Source of the DNA: SLRI01 sp036796215
GTDB taxonomy: Bacteria > Pseudomonadota > Alphaproteobacteria > Geminicoccales > Geminicoccaceae
Direction of reading: 5' to 3'
Assembly: GCA_036796215.1 (NCBI GenBank)
Contig: DAIRDJ010000186.1
Location: 1 to 8,088, forward strand
Length of the DNA: 8,088 nt
Shown: piece by piece, positions 5,699-8,088 of the stretch
Position numbering within the stretch: the stretch's first letter is position 1
Layout of the letters: each line of letters opens with the position of its first letter
Notes under the pieces: generated by a model
What the model saw: only the letters and a program-made list of their open reading frames with translations
What the model was told of the DNA's origin: nothing
Database searches by the model: none
Position numbers and translations under genes: made by a program

Positions 5699-6553
5699 TC
5701 AGCCGCACTCGCCGCGACCGCCGGCCGCTGCGCTAGCGGCGGGCTCGGGCAGCCGGTCGCGCAGGATGGCGAGCTCGCGCCGGAGCTCGCGGATCTCGAC
5801 CACCAGTGCTTCGTGGTCGGCGTGGCTCTGCTCGACCTGGGCGCTCACCTCCTCACTGTGCGACTGGGTCATCGCATTGACGATGATGGCGATGAAGAGG
5901 TTGAGCACGGCGAAGGTGGTCAGGAGGATGAACGGCACGAAGAACAGCCAGGCGAGCGGGTAGACCGCCATCACCGGCCGGACGATGCCCATCGACCAGC
6001 TCTCGAGCGTCATCACCTGAAAGAGGCTGTAGAGCGAGGCACCGATCGAGCCGAACCACTCGGGAAAGCTGGCACCGAAGAGCTTGGTCGCCATTACCGA
6101 GAAGACGTAGAAGACGAGGCCGAGCAGCGCCACGACAGAGCCCATGCCGGGAATTGCCCGAAGCATCGCCTCGACCACGTTGCGCATCGAGGGCAGCATG
6201 GTCATCAGCCGGAGCACGCGCAGGATACGAAACGCGCGCAGCACGGCAAAACCCTCGGATGCCGGTGCCAGCGAGATCAGGACGATGGTGAGATCGAAGA
6301 GGTTCCAGCCGCGGGCGAAGAAGCGAAAGCCCATGGCCACGAGCTTGAGCGTGATTTCGACGACGAAGATGGCGAGTGCCGCGTGATCGAGGGTGATCAA
6401 GACCGACCCGAACCGGTCCATCGCGGCGGGCACGGTCTCGAGGCCGAGGGTCACCGCGTTGATCAGGATGACCGCGATGATGAAGCGCTCGAACGGTGCC
6501 GAGGTGACGAAGGCCTCGAGCCGGCCGTGGCCACTCCTTGCGGCAGCCTGCAC
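5699..6553 (-). CDS. Bacterial voltage-gated sodium channel (NaChBac/NavAb family)
   Basis: A 284-residue single-domain six-helix channel, expected to form homotetramers in the inner membrane and pass Na+. Seen: S1 (about 20-40); S2 with FVVEITLK (acidic E66, K70); S3 NLFDLTIVL (D87); S4 with gating arginines R106, R109, R112 and R115 at every third position; S5 (about 138-158); the pore helix and selectivity filter TLESWSMGIVRP (182-193), with the E-S-W signature of Na+ channels; S6 (about 201-228, ending LNLFIAIIVNAM); and a C-terminal coiled coil (about 233-268, EIRELRRELAILRDRL) as used for tetramer assembly. The length is normal for the family. GTG 6553 is the start: an in-frame TAG lies two codons upstream and no methionine occurs before residue 45. 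It lies 68 nt after the peptidoglycan-binding gene in the same direction and could be co-transcribed. Its physiological role (motility, pH or Na+ homeostasis) cannot be settled here. Confidence 0.95.
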   Translation of the reverse strand: MQAAARSGHGRLEAFVTSAPFERFIIAVILINAVTLGLETVPAAMDRFGSVLITLDHAALAIFVVEITLKLVAMGFRFFARGWNLFDLTIVLISLAPASEGFAVLRAFRILRVLRLMTMLPSMRNVVEAMLRAIPGMGSVVALLGLVFYVFSVMATKLFGASFPEWFGSIGASLYSLFQVMTLESWSMGIVRPVMAVYPLAWLFFVPFILLTTFAVLNLFIAIIVNAMTQSHSEEVSAQVEQSHADHEALVVEIRELRRELAILRDRLPEPAASAAAGGRGECG

Positions 6554-6581
6554 GGACTAGCGGCCGAGCGCGACCACGGCA

Positions 6582-6595
6582 CCGGCGCCCGCCGG
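6582..6595 (-). terminator. Short GC hairpin after the peptidoglycan-binding gene
   Basis: CCGGC / GCCC / GCCGG forms a perfect short stem in the 68-nt gap between the peptidoglycan-binding gene and the sodium-channel gene. It has no U-tract, so it may be a weak pause site or only a chance palindrome in GC-rich DNA. If functional it would separate the two transcripts. Confidence 0.2.
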
Positions 6596-6621
6596 CACGG
6601 GTGCGTTGGCGACGGCCGGCA

Positions 6622-8088
6622 TCAACGGACGGTCAGCCGCATCTCGATCCGCCGGTTCTGCCGGCGCGCCTCGGCGGTCTGCTCGGTGGTCACCGGCTGG
6701 GTGTCGGCAAAGCCCGCGGCGATCAGCCGATCGGCCGGAACGCCGGCACTGATCAGGTACTGCGCCACCGTGCTCGCCCGTGCCGCCGAGAGCTCCCAGT
6801 TCGAGCGGAACCGGCCACTCCGGATCGGCAGGTCGTCGGTATGACCGTCGACCCTGAGCATCCAGGGCAGGTCGTCGGGCAGGGTGTCGGTCAGGCGCCG
6901 GAGCTCGGTTGCGATCTCGTCGAGCGCCGCCACGCCCTCGGGCGAGAGCTCGGCCTCTGCCGGGGCGAAGGTGAGCCCCGCCGTGTAGGCGACGCTGCGG
7001 CCGCTGACCAGCGGCACATCGTCGGCCCCACCGATCCGGGCGAGCAGCTCGCCCGCGATCCGCCTTTCGCGCGACAAGGCCGCGGCTGCCAACGCGCGCG
7101 CCTCGGCCGGCGAGACGCTGCTGCTGGCGGCGAGCTGGGCGCTGATCGCCTCGACCGGATCGGCCGCCGCCTCGTCCTGCTCGGCCAGTGCGGCGCGCTG
7201 TGCCTCGGTCAGCGTCCTGAGCTCGGCGAGTTCGGCCGCCAGGGCCGCCAGCCGTTCGCGCGTCGCCGCATCGACGTCGAGCAAGGCTTCGAGCTGTTGC
7301 CCGCCCTCGCTCGCCATCAGCGGCTGGATCGCGGCGGTCGCCATGACCTCGCCCTCGAGCTCGTCGATCCGTCCTTCCGCCGCCTCGCGGCGGGCCGTCT
7401 CGGCGGCCAGCGTCGCCGTCGCCTCGTCCAGTGCGGCCGTCAACTCGGCCTGCTGGTTGTCGAGTGCCGCCATTTCCTCTTCGAGCGCGGCGAGGCGCTC
7501 TTCGGCCGCCCGGCGTTGCTCGTCTGCCGCCTCGGCCTGGGCCCGGGCCTCGCCCAGCGCGCGATCGCCGCGAATGACCACGGCCTCGAGCTCGCGATTG
7601 TTCTCGCGCATCGTGGTCAGGAACTCGACGGCCTCGTCGCGCTCGCCCTCCACCCTGGCGAGAGCCGCCTGCACCTCTGCCAGGGAGCGATTGCCGCGGA
7701 TCAGCGAGGCCTCGAGCTCGCGGATGTTCTCGCGCAGGGTCGCCAGGGAGGCCTCGGCATCGTCGCGCTCGGCCGTCAGCGCCGCGACGGCCGCCTCGGC
7801 CTCGCTGGTGCGCTGCTCGAGGGTCGTCGCCTCCGTTTCGAGCGCTGCCACCCGAGCCTCGGCGGCGCGCTTTTGCTCCTCCTCACGAGCGGCTGCCGCC
7901 CGGGCCTCGGTGAGCGCGCGGTCGCCGCGGATCAGCGAGGCCTCCAGCTCGGCGATATTGCCGCGCAGCGTGGTGACGATCTCCTCGGCCTCGTCGCGCT
8001 CGGCGCGCAACTCGGCAACCGCCTCGCTTTCCACCGCCTGCGACGCGATCAGCTCGTCCTCTGCGGCCGCCAGCTGGGCCTCGAGGTC
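6622..8088 (-). CDS. Coiled-coil protein with C-terminal OmpA/MotB-type peptidoglycan-binding domain, 5' end missing
   Basis: At least 488 residues, open to the right edge, so the true start and any membrane anchor lie outside the window; the in-frame GTG at 8034 is not a convincing start. From the GTG at 8034 as residue 1: about 1-285 is an almost unbroken coiled coil rich in A, E, L and R with three copies of a 35-residue repeat; about 300-335 is a linker; 346-470 is the OmpA-C/MotB-like domain with SVAYTAGLTFAPAEAELS, RVDGHTDDLPI (394-404), FRSNWELSAARAS (409-421), GFADTQPV and RRQNRRIEMRL at the end. D400 and R419 sit where OmpA-like domains bind the diaminopimelate of peptidoglycan. Long coiled-coil proteins of this form in alphaproteobacteria often have an N-terminal membrane helix and a MotA/ExbB-like gene next door (from memory; not visible here). 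Probably anchors the inner membrane to the cell wall. Domain certain, role general. Confidence 0.88.
   Translation of the reverse strand, partial: DLEAQLAAAEDELIASQAVESEAVAELRAERDEAEEIVTTLRGNIAELEASLIRGDRALTEARAAAAREEEQKRAAEARVAALETEATTLEQRTSEAEAAVAALTAERDDAEASLATLRENIRELEASLIRGNRSLAEVQAALARVEGERDEAVEFLTTMRENNRELEAVVIRGDRALGEARAQAEAADEQRRAAEERLAALEEEMAALDNQQAELTAALDEATATLAAETARREAAEGRIDELEGEVMATAAIQPLMASEGGQQLEALLDVDAATRERLAALAAELAELRTLTEAQRAALAEQDEAAADPVEAISAQLAASSSVSPAEARALAAAALSRERRIAGELLARIGGADDVPLVSGRSVAYTAGLTFAPAEAELSPEGVAALDEIATELRRLTDTLPDDLPWMLRVDGHTDDLPIRSGRFRSNWELSAARASTVAQYLISAGVPADRLIAAGFADTQPVTTEQTAEARRQNRRIEMRLTVR
7540..8001 (-). repeat. Three 35-residue coiled-coil repeats within the peptidoglycan-binding protein gene
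   Basis: Each copy runs ERD-(E/D)-A, then a leucine-rich stretch, (R/G)-(G/E)-N-x-x-ELEA, then (L/V)-I-RG-(D/N)-R-(A/S)-L-x-E. Copies lie at 7897-8001, 7666-7770 and 7540-7644. The copy starts are 77 and 42 residues apart, both exact multiples of seven, so the heptad register is kept. This suggests growth of the coiled coil by internal duplication. Confidence 0.7.

Noticed and set aside
5420..6844. A 474-codon plus-strand open frame through the sodium-channel gene
   Set aside because: It is antisense to a clear channel gene, and its protein is an acidic, histidine-rich low-complexity string typical of shadow frames.
6622..8088. ZorB-like component of a Zorya defence system
   Set aside because: The OmpA/MotB-type domain alone is not diagnostic. 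No ZorA, ZorC, ZorD or ZorE gene is visible, and the long coiled coil fits housekeeping alphaproteobacterial envelope proteins better.

Overview
The window is very GC-rich, densely coded and reads as bacterial chromosome from an alphaproteobacterium, possibly a Rhodospirillales/Geminicoccales-like lineage (the lineage is a guess). The main evidence is an imuA-imuB-dnaE2 mutasome cluster preceded by a perfect direct-repeat SOS box of the alphaproteobacterial LexA type, GAAC-N7-GAAC. No RNA gene, CRISPR array, insertion sequence or phage gene is visible.

Layout. (1) Positions 1-4460, minus strand: a DNA-damage mutagenesis operon, read from right to left. It runs LexA-controlled promoter (4422-4460), imuA (4407-3658), imuB (3749-2211), a compact toxin-antitoxin island (2210-1216), then dnaE2 (1204 to beyond the left edge). 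The island holds two paralogous ribbon-helix-helix antitoxin genes and one PIN-domain (VapC/FitB-type) toxin. They are stitched together by 4-nt start/stop overlaps, and the toxin ends 11 nt before the dnaE2 start. (2) Positions 4627-5541, plus strand: a TauE/SafE-type (TSUP) membrane exporter, divergent from imuA. (3) Positions 5699-6553, minus strand: a single-domain voltage-gated sodium channel of the NaChBac/NavAb family with complete S4 charges and a TLESWS selectivity filter. (4) Positions 6622-8088, minus strand: the C-terminal part of a long coiled-coil protein ending in a MotB/OmpA-type peptidoglycan-binding domain; its start lies beyond the right edge.

How the genes work together. 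ImuA and ImuB normally act with the error-prone polymerase DnaE2 (ImuC) in SOS-induced translesion synthesis and are usually contiguous. Here a toxin-antitoxin island, visibly less GC-rich than its flanks, sits between imuB and dnaE2 in the same orientation with almost no spare DNA. The toxin may therefore be co-induced with the mutasome, or dnaE2 may be read partly from the antitoxin promoter. The upstream antitoxin copy looks like the remnant of a duplicated module: it has lost its toxin, has a 7-residue internal deletion, and reads through its expected stop into what may be the first codons of the vanished toxin. This arrangement is the most unusual thing in the window. The exporter, the sodium channel and the peptidoglycan-binding protein are ordinary family members with no evident link to the mutasome.
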